64,000 nucleotides of DNA from an uncultured Bacteroides sp. (GCF_902491285.1 NZ_CABUHK010000015.1:13907-77906), one strand, 5' to 3'. Positions 1 through 9,300 are shown, counted from the first letter of the stretch. Numbers and translations: made by a program. The notes: generated by a model from the sequence alone, not told the origin.

Positions 1-848
1 TTAAAAAGCCGTTCTACATCAGGGACAGCGAAGTGGAATCCTGCTTCCTGAAGACGTGTGGGACGTACCCGCTGACCGGACGTAAGGAAAGAAGCGGCTT
101 CTCCATACAGCATCCGGAAGACCGGTTGAGGCACGACCACCGTTGTCCATGCATGATAGGCTTTCGCCATTTCACGGGTGAAAGTATATTGGGAGATTTG
201 CTGCGGAGCAACAAGGTTGAATACACCGCACGTCTCCTCATGACTGATGAAAAACTCCATGGCACGGCAGAGGTCACGTATATCTATCCACGGGAAAGGC
301 TGGGTGCCCGGTCCGATGGCAGTAGCAATCTTGGTTGCCTGTAACGGGCGAAGCATCTGTTGCATCGCCCCGCCATCCGGTGAAAGCACAACACCGAAAC
401 GGGTAATGACAAGCCGTGTCTCTTCGGGGCAACGTTTCGCCTCCTTTTCCCATGCATAGCAAAGGTCGGACAAGAAGCCGTCCCCACGGGTACGGGTATA
501 TTCGTCCACTTCCGCCATCGTAGGATAATACCCTACGGCAGAGGCGGAAATCATCAGTTTCGGTTTCGTCCGTACAGCATTCAGCGCACGGATAATGCGG
601 TGCGTGACGACAATACGGCTATCGAAAAGTTCCTGTCGGTGCTCCGGCGTCCAACGCTTGTCAACCGGTGCTCCTGCCAGGTTGATGATAACATCGCAAT
701 GAGCCAGCGTCTGAATCAAATGCCCGGACATACCTTCGCGAAACATCGGCCTTCCCAAAGGAATCACACGATGTCCGCCCTTTTCAGTCAGGTAGTTGGA
801 GAGATGTTTACCTATATATCCGGTGGCTCCGGTCATTGCTATATTCAT
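1..848 (-). CDS. TIGR01777-type NAD(P)-dependent epimerase (3' end cut by window edge)
   Basis: Read from the ATG at 848-846, the protein begins MNIAMTGATGYIGKHL, with the GxTGxxG dinucleotide-binding turn of extended short-chain dehydrogenases at residues 7-13. Further in come a VIINLAGAPV segment and an SASAVGYYP segment, both typical of the TIGR01777 (YfcH/SulA-like epimerase) family. About 282 codons are visible and the frame is still open at base 1, so only the last few residues are missing; TIGR01777 proteins are about 300 residues. A soluble cytoplasmic enzyme is expected. Its substrate is not known for most members and cannot be told here. The gene is divergent from the lytic transglycosylase. 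Confidence 0.85.
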   Translation of the reverse strand, partial: MNIAMTGATGYIGKHLSNYLTEKGGHRVIPLGRPMFREGMSGHLIQTLAHCDVIINLAGAPVDKRWTPEHRQELFDSRIVVTHRIIRALNAVRTKPKLMISASAVGYYPTMAEVDEYTRTRGDGFLSDLCYAWEKEAKRCPEETRLVITRFGVVLSPDGGAMQQMLRPLQATKIATAIGPGTQPFPWIDIRDLCRAMEFFISHEETCGVFNLVAPQQISQYTFTREMAKAYHAWTTVVVPQPVFRMLYGEAASFLTSGQRVRPTRLQEAGFHFAVPDVERLF

Positions 849-907
849 CTTGATTCTATTATATATTTAACTCTACTAGAAAAACGTATAAAATGCAGGA
901 AAAGTTC

Positions 908-937
908 TTTGAAAAAAGCAAAATGAGATTATCTTTG
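908..937 (+). promoter_or_regulatory. Promoter of the lytic transglycosylase gene
   Basis: A -33 TTTG (908-911) and a -7 TATCTTTG (930-937), matching TAnnTTTG, are separated by 18 bases. The leader to the ATG at 1039 is about 95 bases and contains two short GC-rich inverted repeats (CCGGC/GCCGG near 941-955 and CAAGG/CCTTG near 959-971). Confidence 0.7.
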
Positions 938-1038
938 CAACCGGCATAACGCCGGAACAAGGTTTCCTTGCGGCATAATCGCTTTAGATATGGATTATGT
1001 TCAAGGCCTGCTTTTTTAAAACTAAATGAATAATTTAA

Positions 1039-2019
1039 ATGAAGAAACAAACTAAAATCAACTATATCCTTACTCTTATATTGGTGTTCTGCATTGGTGC
1101 CACCATCCCTACTCTGATAGGCAGCAGCCAAGTCAACGAACAACATTCGGCTAAGTCGGAAGTGCCCTATTGCGTCACCCCGCCTACCGTGCCCACGCAA
1201 GTCACTTTTGACGGAACTACCATCGACCTCAGGCGCTACGACCGCCGCGAACGGATGGACCGCGAAATGATGGCGTTCACCTATATGCACTCTACGACCA
1301 TGCTTCTGATAAAGCGTGCCAACCGATATTTCCCTATCGTGGAACCGATATTGAAAGCGAACGGTATCCCCGATGATTTCAAATATCTGATGGTGATTGA
1401 AAGTAACCTGAACAACATCGCACGCTCTCCCGCCGGAGCAGCCGGTCTGTGGCAATTCATGCCCGCCACCGGACGGGAATTCGGACTGGAAGTGAATGAC
1501 AATGTGGACGAACGCTATAATATTGAAAAAGCAACGGTCGCCGCCTGTAAGTACTTCAAACAAGCGTATGACAAATATGGCGACTGGATGGCTGTATCCG
1601 CTGCTTACAATGCCGGACAGGCACGTATCTCTTCCCAACTCGACAGGCAACTGGCAAGTCATGCCATGGATTTATGGCTGGTGGAAGAGACATCGCGTTA
1701 TATGTTCCGCCTGCTGGCAGTCAAAGAGATTTTCAGCAATCCGCAACGCTACGGATTCCTGTTGAAAAGGGAACATCTCTACCCGGTCATCCCGTACAGG
1801 AAAGTGACCGTCAACACTCCTATCGACAGCTTGAGCGAATATGCCAGACAGCAAGGCATCACCTACGCACAACTTCGAGATGCCAACCCGTGGTTGCGTG
1901 ACACCTCACTGAAAAACAAAAGCGGAAAAACCTACGTTCTCTATATTCCCACACAAGAAGGAATGTATTATGACCCGAAAAGGACTGTTGCCTACAACAA
2001 AAACTGGGTGATTGATTAA
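1039..2019 (+). CDS. Membrane-anchored lytic transglycosylase with SLT domain (MltD-like)
   Basis: The 326-residue protein should cleave peptidoglycan glycan strands in the periplasm, forming 1,6-anhydromuramyl ends. A signal or anchor helix lies at residues 9-28. The SLT domain runs from about 95 to 205. The predicted catalytic Glu121 sits in VIESNLNN, followed by AAGLWQFMP (134-142) and the family's AAYNAG motif (188-193). The C-terminal 90 residues look like one degenerate LysM-type unit (ITYAQLRDANPWL). The start is supported by the signal sequence directly after the ATG and by the upstream promoter. The K+ channel gene follows 28 bp downstream. Confidence 0.88.
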   Translation: MKKQTKINYILTLILVFCIGATIPTLIGSSQVNEQHSAKSEVPYCVTPPTVPTQVTFDGTTIDLRRYDRRERMDREMMAFTYMHSTTMLLIKRANRYFPIVEPILKANGIPDDFKYLMVIESNLNNIARSPAGAAGLWQFMPATGREFGLEVNDNVDERYNIEKATVAACKYFKQAYDKYGDWMAVSAAYNAGQARISSQLDRQLASHAMDLWLVEETSRYMFRLLAVKEIFSNPQRYGFLLKREHLYPVIPYRKVTVNTPIDSLSEYARQQGITYAQLRDANPWLRDTSLKNKSGKTYVLYIPTQEGMYYDPKRTVAYNKNWVID

Positions 2020-2047
2020 CACTATTTTATCCGAGACACGCTTTATT

Positions 2048-2914
2048 ATGAAATTGAGAGAAAGAATCCAACGTTTTCTGCATGACGAGAAACTGAAACG
2101 AAAGTTATACATCATCATCTTCGAATCGGACACCCCTGCCGGGAAACTGTTCGATGTGATTCTTATCGGCTGCATTCTGGTCAGTGTATTACTTGTCATC
2201 ATCGAAAGTCTGAAAGGACTCCCCGCGTTTCTGACGACTCCGTTCGTCGTACTGGAATATCTTTTCACCGCTTTCTTCACGTTCGAGTATCTGACAAGAA
2301 TCTACTGCTCGCCCCGCCCCCGGAAATACATTTTCAGTTTTTTCGGCATCGTCGACTTATTGGCTACCCTGCCGCTTTATATCGGCCTGATTTTCCCGGG
2401 TGCACGCTATTTGCTTATCATCCGTGCTTTCCGACTGATACGGGTATTCCGTGTATTCAAGTTATTCAACTTCCTGAACGAAGGTGAACGGCTGCTCACC
2501 GCCCTGCGAGAAAGCAGCAAAAAGATTGCGGTATTCTTCCTGTTTGTCGTTATTCTGGTGACTTCCATCGGGACATTGATGTATATGATTGAAGGCACAC
2601 AACCCGACTCCCAGTTCAACAATATCCCGAACAGCATCTACTGGGCAATCGTCACCATGACTACCGTAGGCTACGGAGACATCACCCCTGTCACCGGTTT
2701 GGGGAAGTTTCTTTCCGCCTGCGTGATGCTTATCGGTTACACCATCATCGCCGTGCCGACAGGTATCGTATCGGCCTCGATGATGAAAGACTACAAGCGG
2801 CGAAGAGACAAAGAATGCCCTAACTGCCACCGATCCGGTCATGAGGACAACGCAGAATTTTGCAAATATTGCGGAAGTAGTCTGAATCCGGTTGGGACAA
2901 AAGAAAAAACATAG
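2048..2914 (+). CDS. Voltage-gated-type K+ channel (ion transporter family) with C-terminal zinc ribbon
   Basis: This is a six-transmembrane cation channel in the inner membrane. The selectivity filter TVGYGD is at residues 206-211. An S4-like helix has regularly spaced arginines (RAFRLIRVFRVFKLF). The C-terminus is cytoplasmic and carries CPNCHRSG...CKYCG, four cysteines arranged like a zinc ribbon, which may regulate gating. The ATG at 2048 (MKLRERIQRF) gives 289 residues. An earlier in-frame start at 2012 would overlap the preceding gene and adds nothing recognisable. It probably shares a transcript with the lytic transglycosylase. Confidence 0.9.
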   Translation: MKLRERIQRFLHDEKLKRKLYIIIFESDTPAGKLFDVILIGCILVSVLLVIIESLKGLPAFLTTPFVVLEYLFTAFFTFEYLTRIYCSPRPRKYIFSFFGIVDLLATLPLYIGLIFPGARYLLIIRAFRLIRVFRVFKLFNFLNEGERLLTALRESSKKIAVFFLFVVILVTSIGTLMYMIEGTQPDSQFNNIPNSIYWAIVTMTTVGYGDITPVTGLGKFLSACVMLIGYTIIAVPTGIVSASMMKDYKRRRDKECPNCHRSGHEDNAEFCKYCGSSLNPVGTKEKT

Positions 2915-2979
2915 GACGAAGCGAGAGACAACACATCATTCAAAACAAAAATGAAAAACAATCTTTACCCCCTATATGT

Positions 2980-5481
2980 ATGAATAAACATCTTAAAATC
3001 GCAGCAGCTCTATTAGCAGCTTTACCGACATTGGTCATCGCGCAAGTGCGCACTAAACACACCTTTGAGAAAGGATGGAAATTCACTCGTGAAGACGACA
3101 AGAATTTCAGTCAGAAACAGTATGACGACGCCAAATGGCAATCCGTCACCGTCCCTCACGACTGGGCTATTTATGGTCCTTTCAGCATCGACAACGACAA
3201 ACAGAACGTAGCTATCACCCAGGATGGCCAAAAGGAAGCAATGGAACACGCGGGACGTACAGGCGGACTTCCTTTTGTCGGAGTAGGCTGGTATCGCCTG
3301 AATTTCGAAGTTCCGGGTTTCTCTTCCGGCAAGAAAGCAACTCTTATTCTTGACGGTGCCATGAGTCATGCCCGCGTGTACATCAACGGACAGGAAGCAG
3401 GTTACTGGCCCTACGGCTACAACTCTTTCCGTATCGACGCTACCCCTTACCTGAAAGCGGGCGAACAGAACACATTAGCCATCCGTTTGGAAAACGAAAC
3501 CGAATCTTCACGCTGGTATCCGGGTGCAGGACTGTATCGGAATGTCCATCTGGTGATTAACGAAGACGCCCATGTCCCGACATGGGGAACGCAGCTTACT
3601 ACCCCTGTCGTGAAAAAGGAGTTTGCCAAAGTAAACCTGAAAACCTGTCTCGAATTTCCTTCCGGCAAGTCTTTTACTGATTACCGCATTGTGACTGAGC
3701 TGAAAGCTCCCGACGGCAAAGTTGTAGCCACCAACGAAGAAAAAGGAAGAAAGTATGACGGAAATATATTTGAACAGAATTTCGTGATAGATACTCCCCT
3801 GCTCTGGTCGCCCGACTCACCATCTCTCTATTCTGCCGTATCCAAGGTTTACGAGGGCAATACACTGAAAGACGAGTATACCACACCGTTCGGTATACGG
3901 TCTATTGAAATCATCCCGAACAAAGGATTTTATCTGAACGGAGAACGCACTGTGTTCAAGGGGGTCTGCAATCATCATGACTTAGGACCGTTGGGTGGTA
4001 TCGCCAATGAAGCCGGTATCCGTCGTCAGATACGTATATTGAAGGATATGGGTTGCAACGCCATCCGTACTTCTCACAATATGCCCGCACCGGAGTTGAT
4101 TCGCGCTTGTGACGAGATGGGTATGATGGTGATGGCGGAATCATTCGACGAATGGAAAGGTGCTAAATTGCAGAACGGTTATCATAAGGTTTTTGACGAA
4201 TGGGTGGAGAAAGATTTGGTGAATCTGCTTCATCAGTTCCGTAACAACCCCAGTGTAGTAATGTGGTGTATCGGAAATGAAGTTCCCGACCAGTGGAACG
4301 GCGACCGCGGTCCGAAACTCTCCCGATTCCTGCAGGACATCTGCCATCGTGAGGATCCTACACGTCCCGTCACTCAAGGTATGGATGCTCCCGACGCTGT
4401 GGTTAATAACAATATGGCTGCCGTGATGGACGTAGCCGGATTCAACTATCGCCCGCACAAATACCAGGAAAATTACAAGAAACTCCCGCAACAAATTATC
4501 CTGGGCAGTGAGACCGCTTCAACGGTCAGCTCACGTGGTGTATACAAACTGCCTGTTGCCCGCCGTTCGATGCAGAAATATCCCGATCATCAGGCTTCTT
4601 CTTATGACGTAGAACACTGCGGATGGTCTAATCTGCCCGAAGATGATTTCATTCAGCATGAAGACTTGCCATATTGTATCGGAGAATTTGTATGGACCGG
4701 ATTCGACTATCTGGGCGAACCGACCCCTTATTATACGGACTGGCCAAGCCATTCTTCCCTATTCGGAATCATTGACCTTGCCGGATTGCCGAAAGACCGT
4801 TATTATCTCTATCGCAGCCATTGGAACAAAAAGGAAGAAACGCTCCATATCCTGCCGCACTGGAATTGGGAAGGACACGAAGGGGAAGTAGTGCCCGTAT
4901 TTGTCTATACCAACTATCCGTCTGCCGAACTGTTTATCAACGGCAAGAGTCAGGGCAAACGTACGAAAGACCTCTCCATAACGATTGACAACAGTGCCGA
5001 TTCCGCTTCTATGGCTAACCTCAAACGCCAGCAGCGTTATCGCCTGATGTGGATGGATACAAAGTACGAACCAGGTACGGTGAAAGTCGTAGCTTATGAT
5101 AAAGACGGCAAGGCTGTCGCCGAAAAGGAGATTCATACAGCCGGAAAGCCTCATCATATTGAACTGATACCGGACCGTACACAAATCAAAGCCGATGAAA
5201 AAGACCTGTCGTTTGTCACTGTCAGAGTAGTGGATAAAGACGGTAACCTCTGTCCGCTAGCTGACAACGTTATCAGCTTTAAAGTGAAAGGTGCAGGAAC
5301 ATACCGTGCAGGAGCCAACGGAAATCCCGCTTCGCTCGAATCGTTCCAAACTCCGAAGATGAAGGTCTTCAGCGGTATGATGACTGCTATCGTTTCTTCT
5401 TCCGACAAGCCGGGAAAGATTATACTGGAAGCTAGCGGAAAAGGGCTGGTGAAAGGTGTGCTGGAGATTGAAAGCAAGTAG
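2980..5481 (+). CDS. Exported GH2 glycoside hydrolase (beta-galactosidase/beta-glucuronidase type)
   Basis: The 833-residue protein has a signal peptide (1-21, ending VIAQ). A sugar-binding jelly-roll domain comes first, with the GH2 signature region GWYRLNFEVPG. An Ig-like linker follows, then a TIM barrel. The predicted acid/base is Glu434 in WCIGNEVPD and the nucleophile is Glu511 in LGSETAS. The C-terminal 230 residues are beta-sandwich modules of the DUF4982/Ig-like kind common in Bacteroides GH2 enzymes. It should remove terminal beta-linked galactose or a related sugar in the periplasm; the exact sugar cannot be read from sequence. There is no SusC/D beside it. It is followed by a clear terminator. 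Confidence 0.9.
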   Translation: MNKHLKIAAALLAALPTLVIAQVRTKHTFEKGWKFTREDDKNFSQKQYDDAKWQSVTVPHDWAIYGPFSIDNDKQNVAITQDGQKEAMEHAGRTGGLPFVGVGWYRLNFEVPGFSSGKKATLILDGAMSHARVYINGQEAGYWPYGYNSFRIDATPYLKAGEQNTLAIRLENETESSRWYPGAGLYRNVHLVINEDAHVPTWGTQLTTPVVKKEFAKVNLKTCLEFPSGKSFTDYRIVTELKAPDGKVVATNEEKGRKYDGNIFEQNFVIDTPLLWSPDSPSLYSAVSKVYEGNTLKDEYTTPFGIRSIEIIPNKGFYLNGERTVFKGVCNHHDLGPLGGIANEAGIRRQIRILKDMGCNAIRTSHNMPAPELIRACDEMGMMVMAESFDEWKGAKLQNGYHKVFDEWVEKDLVNLLHQFRNNPSVVMWCIGNEVPDQWNGDRGPKLSRFLQDICHREDPTRPVTQGMDAPDAVVNNNMAAVMDVAGFNYRPHKYQENYKKLPQQIILGSETASTVSSRGVYKLPVARRSMQKYPDHQASSYDVEHCGWSNLPEDDFIQHEDLPYCIGEFVWTGFDYLGEPTPYYTDWPSHSSLFGIIDLAGLPKDRYYLYRSHWNKKEETLHILPHWNWEGHEGEVVPVFVYTNYPSAELFINGKSQGKRTKDLSITIDNSADSASMANLKRQQRYRLMWMDTKYEPGTVKVVAYDKDGKAVAEKEIHTAGKPHHIELIPDRTQIKADEKDLSFVTVRVVDKDGNLCPLADNVISFKVKGAGTYRAGANGNPASLESFQTPKMKVFSGMMTAIVSSSDKPGKIILEASGKGLVKGVLEIESK

Positions 5482-5503
5482 GAAGCAATGCTCTTATAAA
5501 AAA

Positions 5504-5544
5504 TGGGGTGATGGTCGTACTTACGATTCTCACCCCGTTTTTTT
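5504..5544 (+). terminator. Intrinsic terminator after the GH2 gene
   Basis: GGGGTGA (5505-5511) pairs with TCACCCC (5530-5536), followed by a G and a run of seven T. Confidence 0.85.
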
Positions 5545-5545
5545 G

Positions 5546-5911
5546 TTATTTCCGTTGAGACAAGCGCTCAAATAAAATAATCAGTACGCATCCCACTGCA
5601 TAACAGGCAATATCCGCCCAATCGAACGTAGAGCCTAGAACAACTCTGGCTACGCGATTCGTAATACCTAAAGTTTCTGCCAACTGGAAGTACTGCATCA
5701 TCTCCACAAAACAGGCAAAGAGAAATACATAGAACGGCATTCGTGGAATACCTGTCGGCAAAAATATCCTCACAAAACAATATACCAGCACAACGACCAA
5801 TACATCCCCGATGTATGGACGCACAAAATTATCACGCACATACAAGGCAATCAGTACTTCTACACAAAAGATTACCAAAAAGCTGATTATATAAAATATT
5901 CTTTTCTTCAT
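5546..5911 (-). CDS. DUF2809 small integral membrane protein
   Basis: This protein of about 121 residues has four hydrophobic helices. Its motifs RPYIGDVLVVVLVYCFVR and the later DWADIACYAVG match the DUF2809 family, whose function is unknown. The ATG at 5911 (MKKRIFYIISF) is preferred because the first helix follows at once; an upstream in-frame ATG at 5938 adds nine residues. It converges on the terminator of the GH2 gene. Confidence 0.75.
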   Translation of the reverse strand: MKKRIFYIISFLVIFCVEVLIALYVRDNFVRPYIGDVLVVVLVYCFVRIFLPTGIPRMPFYVFLFACFVEMMQYFQLAETLGITNRVARVVLGSTFDWADIACYAVGCVLIILFERLSQRK

Positions 5912-6086
5912 TATTCGCCCAATCACGGGATTAAACATTTATTTGAGTGTGCGAATATACGATAAAATAGAACGGATACATTCAAATATTACTAAATTAA
6001 CGACACAAAAAGAGGAAATAATTGTATATTTATAGGTCTAAGCATTTTATCCACAAACAATAAAAAACAGAAAGGAGATTGAACGT

Positions 6087-6755
6087 ATGATGTTGAACAT
6101 GGATTTTGTATTACGCTTGCTAGTTGCCGGAATACTCGGAGCCATTATCGGACTGGACCGTGAATACCGTGCCAAAGAAGCCGGATACCGCACTCATTTC
6201 CTCGTTTCACTAGGCAGTGCACTGATTATGATTGTCTCCCAATACGGATTTCAGGAGATTATAAAAGAAAACAGTGTGACGCTCGACCCAAGTCGTGTAG
6301 CTGCACAAGTTGTCAGTGGCATCGGATTTATCGGTGCAGGAACCATCATCTTTCAGAAGCAAATAGTCCGCGGACTAACCACTGCGGCAGGCATTTGGGC
6401 AACGGCAGGCATCGGGCTGGCAGTCGGTGCTGGAATGTATACTATCGGAATTGCCGCTATGGTATTGACTCTTGTCGGACTGGAACTGCTCAGTTATCTC
6501 TTCAAAAGTATCGGCATGAAAAGTTCAATGGTATCTTTCTCTACCACCAATAAAGACACGCTGAAACTGATAGCAGACAGATTCAACTCCAAAGACTACC
6601 TAATAGTCTCCTATGAAATGGAAACCTCTCACACAAGCGAAACCGAATCTTATCAGGTAACAATGGTAATCAAATCAAAGCGGAACAATGATGAAGGCCA
6701 ACTACTTTCTCTGATACAGGAATTTCCGGACGTGACGGTGCAACGGATTGAATAA
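6087..6755 (+). CDS. MgtC/SapB family inner-membrane protein
   Basis: The 222-residue protein has four to five N-terminal membrane helices and the MgtC/SapB signature: GAIIGLDREYRAKEAGYRTH (18-37), then LVSLGSALIMIVS and VVSGIGFIGAGTI. The C-terminal 80 residues are soluble and resemble the ACT-like tail of MgtC proteins. Family members are linked to Mg2+ limitation, acid stress or ATP-synthase control; the role here is unknown. A good Shine-Dalgarno AGGAGA lies at 6071-6076. No Mg2+-sensing leader is obvious in the short upstream gap. Confidence 0.88.
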   Translation: MMLNMDFVLRLLVAGILGAIIGLDREYRAKEAGYRTHFLVSLGSALIMIVSQYGFQEIIKENSVTLDPSRVAAQVVSGIGFIGAGTIIFQKQIVRGLTTAAGIWATAGIGLAVGAGMYTIGIAAMVLTLVGLELLSYLFKSIGMKSSMVSFSTTNKDTLKLIADRFNSKDYLIVSYEMETSHTSETESYQVTMVIKSKRNNDEGQLLSLIQEFPDVTVQRIE

Positions 6756-6769
6756 GTTCCCTTGCCGGA

Positions 6770-7543
6770 CTATCGCTGTTTCTCTGTCAGATACTTCCAA
6801 TAGCGCACAGGCATATCCTGCCTGTGTTTCCTCGGATTAATGCGCTCTTTTATACAAATCGCCTTGAAATAGGTTTTCCAAAGTTGCTGGAAGAGTTTTT
6901 CGTCTTTATCCATAAGGCTTTCGTCAAGCATTCCCGTTATCAGGTGGGATTCTCGACTGTCATCATCAAAAGAAATCGTAGTCACTTCTTGTAAATCGTA
7001 ATAAAATCCATAGCGACGTTTCATATCATAGATAATCCACTTTTGGTCGGCAAAACGGTCTTTGAAGTGATGAACGGTAAGCGGCAATGCATTAAATTGC
7101 GGTTCGAAAGCAGCAAAGAATGTACCGTCCGCAGCCTTCTGAAAACGGACGAACTGCATCAGGTGCACACGTTCACCATCTACCTTCTTCCAGATTTGTG
7201 CCAATTGCAGTACATCCGGGTCAGCAAAGTTAGTTTCAATGGAACGGGGAGAATCAATCGCCTTACGGATATAACGAAAAATAAGCATCCCTACTTCCGG
7301 CAGTTCCGACAACCAGCTTTGAGTAAGACACCCCAATGCCGAAGATGAAACTTTTTTCTGTAAACCGCGCCATACACGAGTGGCTTTTTCTTCATCAGTG
7401 ACTACTGTATGCAGTTCATCATAAAACAAGGGCAAAGCATCTCCTTCCGACAAAAGTTCGTCGGGAAAGGTCTTACGGAAATAAGCATCAAAGACAGCAG
7501 TCAGCAGACCGTCAAAGGTTTTATCGTAGATATAAATATTCAT
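6770..7543 (-). CDS. TIGR03915-family putative DNA repair protein (radical SAM partner)
   Basis: The 257-residue protein begins MNIYIYDKTFDGLLTAVFDA, the characteristic start of the TIGR03915/DUF4130 family. Its ATG overlaps the stop of the upstream radical SAM gene by four bases (ATGA, 7540-7543), so the two are translationally coupled. The family is always found next to the TIGR03916 radical SAM protein and is predicted to act with it in DNA repair or modification. No catalytic motif is recognisable by eye. The 3' end converges on the MgtC-like gene 14 bp away. Confidence 0.85.
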   Translation of the reverse strand: MNIYIYDKTFDGLLTAVFDAYFRKTFPDELLSEGDALPLFYDELHTVVTDEEKATRVWRGLQKKVSSSALGCLTQSWLSELPEVGMLIFRYIRKAIDSPRSIETNFADPDVLQLAQIWKKVDGERVHLMQFVRFQKAADGTFFAAFEPQFNALPLTVHHFKDRFADQKWIIYDMKRRYGFYYDLQEVTTISFDDDSRESHLITGMLDESLMDKDEKLFQQLWKTYFKAICIKERINPRKHRQDMPVRYWKYLTEKQR

Positions 7544-8808
7544 TCTCCAAAATCAAGTATCAACTGTCGTTCATCCACTTTCTTTTTCGGTTTTGGCAAT
7601 AACAAAGAACGTACCCGTTGCGGAGAAAGCTCGTTCACAGTCTGCATCTGGAGAGGAAGTTCCTTACAGGTAATGAAATATTGTGCTTTCTTCATCACCA
7701 CTCCTATCTTCTTTAATTCGTAGAACCCCAGTCGGGAGAAACGCCGGGAAGCAACAATCAGCTTCGCCGATTTCACACCGATACCCGGCACACGGAGAAG
7801 CATTTCGTAATCCGCTTTATTAATGTCGACTGGGAAATGCTCAGGGTGGCGCAATGCCCATGAGAGCTTCGGGTCTATTTCAAGATCAAGGTCCGGGTAA
7901 GAGTCGTCCACTATTTCGTCTACTTTGAACTGGTAGAAACGTAACAGCCAGTCAGCCTGATAAAGCCGGTTTTCGCGTACCAGTGGTGGTTGCTTCAAGG
8001 CGGGCAGGCGCTTGTCGTAAGTATTTACAGAAACATAGCCGGAGTAATAGACACGCTTCATCGTGGGACGGTTGTAAAGTGCCGACGAGAGGAACAGAAT
8101 GTCTTTATCCGATTCGGAAGTAGCACCGACAATAACTTGCGTACTCTGTCCGGCAGGTGCGAAACGCGGGGCATGACGGAATTTCTGCCGCTCTTCCTTA
8201 CTCTCCAATACCCCTTGCTGAATGTACTTCATGGGGGCAAAGACACTTTTATGGTCTTTCTCCGGTGCAAGAAGTTTCAGGTTCTCTTCTTTGGGAATTT
8301 CTACGTTGACGCTGAGACGGTCGGCATACAGTCCGGCTTCGTTCACCAGTTCGCGGCTGGCACCGGGGATACTTTTCAGGTGGATATATCCGTTGAAGCG
8401 ATACACTTGCCGCAGGTCTTTCGCCACACGCACCAACCGTTCCATTGTATAATCCGGGTTACGGACAACGCCGGAGCTGAGGAATAATCCTTCTATATAG
8501 TTACGACGATAAAATTCCATCGTCAGTTCCACTAATTCGGATACGGAGAAAGTGGCACGCGGAAGGTCGTTGCTGCGGCGGTTGATGCAGTAAGCACAAT
8601 CGTAGATACAATAATTGGTAAGCATGATTTTCAGCAACGATATGCACCGTCCGTCTTCGGCAAAACTATGGCATATTCCCCATCCTCCGACAGTATTGCC
8701 CAGCATCCCCGGTTTGTTGGAGCGTACAGTGCCACTGGAAGAGCAGGAAACATCATACTTCGCGGATTCCGCGAGTATCTTCAGTTTAGCCAAGACATTT
8801 TCGTTCAT
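7540..8808 (-). CDS. TIGR03916-family putative DNA modification/repair radical SAM protein
   Basis: The 422-residue protein has the radical SAM cluster CX3CX2C at Cys67, Cys71 and Cys74 (CIYDCAYC). Near the C-terminus a helix-hairpin-helix unit (INKADYEMLLRVPGIGVKSA) suggests non-specific DNA binding. An N-terminal cysteine pair, C22 and C46, is also present. A SAM-radical reaction on damaged DNA, analogous to spore photoproduct lyase, is the family hypothesis; no reaction is proven. It is the first gene of a two-gene operon with the TIGR03915 protein. A TATATTTG -7 box lies on the minus strand about 33 bases upstream of the ATG. Confidence 0.88.
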   Translation of the reverse strand: MNENVLAKLKILAESAKYDVSCSSSGTVRSNKPGMLGNTVGGWGICHSFAEDGRCISLLKIMLTNYCIYDCAYCINRRSNDLPRATFSVSELVELTMEFYRRNYIEGLFLSSGVVRNPDYTMERLVRVAKDLRQVYRFNGYIHLKSIPGASRELVNEAGLYADRLSVNVEIPKEENLKLLAPEKDHKSVFAPMKYIQQGVLESKEERQKFRHAPRFAPAGQSTQVIVGATSESDKDILFLSSALYNRPTMKRVYYSGYVSVNTYDKRLPALKQPPLVRENRLYQADWLLRFYQFKVDEIVDDSYPDLDLEIDPKLSWALRHPEHFPVDINKADYEMLLRVPGIGVKSAKLIVASRRFSRLGFYELKKIGVVMKKAQYFITCKELPLQMQTVNELSPQRVRSLLLPKPKKKVDERQLILDFGE

Positions 8809-8840
8809 AAATTCCCAATCTGATCAATCTGATTATTCCG

Positions 8841-8848
8841 CAAATATA
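8841..8848 (-). promoter_or_regulatory. -7 box of the radical SAM repair operon
   Basis: CAAATATA on the plus strand reads TATATTTG (TAnnTTTG) on the minus strand, 33 bases upstream of the ATG at 8808. No clear -33 partner is seen. Confidence 0.5.
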
Positions 8849-8914
8849 CGATTTAATTTGGTTTGAATATCCATTTCCAAATCTTCCATTAAAAAAGATA
8901 CTTCCAACACAGAA

Positions 8915-8950
8915 AGAGGGTCTGCCGCAAGCGACAGACCCTCTCCTTTT
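8915..8950 (-). terminator. Strong terminator hairpin after the H1-like gene
   Basis: AGAGGGTCTG (8915-8924) pairs perfectly with CAGACCCTCT (8935-8944). The hairpin lies just past the stop of the minus-strand H1-like gene. A T-rich stretch follows on the plus side too, so it could act in both directions. Confidence 0.75.
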
Positions 8951-8976
8951 TCCTGTATCTTAGTAGTCTACTAATA

Positions 8977-9153
8977 TTACTGCTTAGCAGCTTCCAAAGA
9001 TGCTTTACGGAATTCTTTCATAGCTTTCTCGATTTCCAAAGAAGCCTTACGAGCACGAGTTCCTGCTGCTTTGTTACCGTTTTCAATCTGAGCGTTAGCA
9101 TCTTTTGAGAAGTCAGCATAAAGAGCTGCTACCTTTTCTACCAATTCTTTCAT
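8977..9153 (-). CDS. Histone H1-like (Hc1-type) small basic protein
   Basis: The 58-residue protein starts MKELVEKVAALYADFSKDA and is rich in Lys and Ala, with RARKASLEIEKAMKEFRKAS towards the end. This pattern matches the small Hc1-like nucleoid proteins of Bacteroidetes, thought to bind DNA. The start at 9153 is supported by an A/T-rich Bacteroides-type leader and a TATTTTTG -7 box on the minus strand (9194-9187); a longer reading frame upstream would contain that promoter and is rejected. It is followed by a strong terminator, so it is a single-gene transcript. Confidence 0.85.
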   Translation of the reverse strand: MKELVEKVAALYADFSKDANAQIENGNKAAGTRARKASLEIEKAMKEFRKASLEAAKQ

Positions 9154-9186
9154 AATCCTTTTATTTTTTTCGTTAATAATGTGCCG

Positions 9187-9194
9187 CAAAAATA
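9187..9194 (-). promoter_or_regulatory. -7 box of the H1-like gene
   Basis: CAAAAATA on the plus strand reads TATTTTTG on the minus strand, 33 bases from the ATG at 9153. Confidence 0.5.
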
Positions 9195-9287
9195 CACTGT
9201 TTCCCGAAATAAACGCATAAAAACAATATTTTTTTTGAAATATTCTTCGAAAATTATGCAAAAAAAGGGGTTTTCACCTTTTTTATC

Positions 9288-9295
9288 TACCTTTG
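9288..9295 (+). promoter_or_regulatory. -7 box almost touching the start codon (possible leaderless mRNA)
   Basis: TACCTTTG ends five bases before the ATG at 9301. With normal Bacteroides spacing the transcript would begin at or next to the start codon. Confidence 0.55.
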
Positions 9296-9300
9296 CAACC

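Noticed and set aside
9181-9300. Longer N-terminus for the AlbA-domain protein
   Set aside because: The extension would include the gene's own -7 box and has no similarity to the family.
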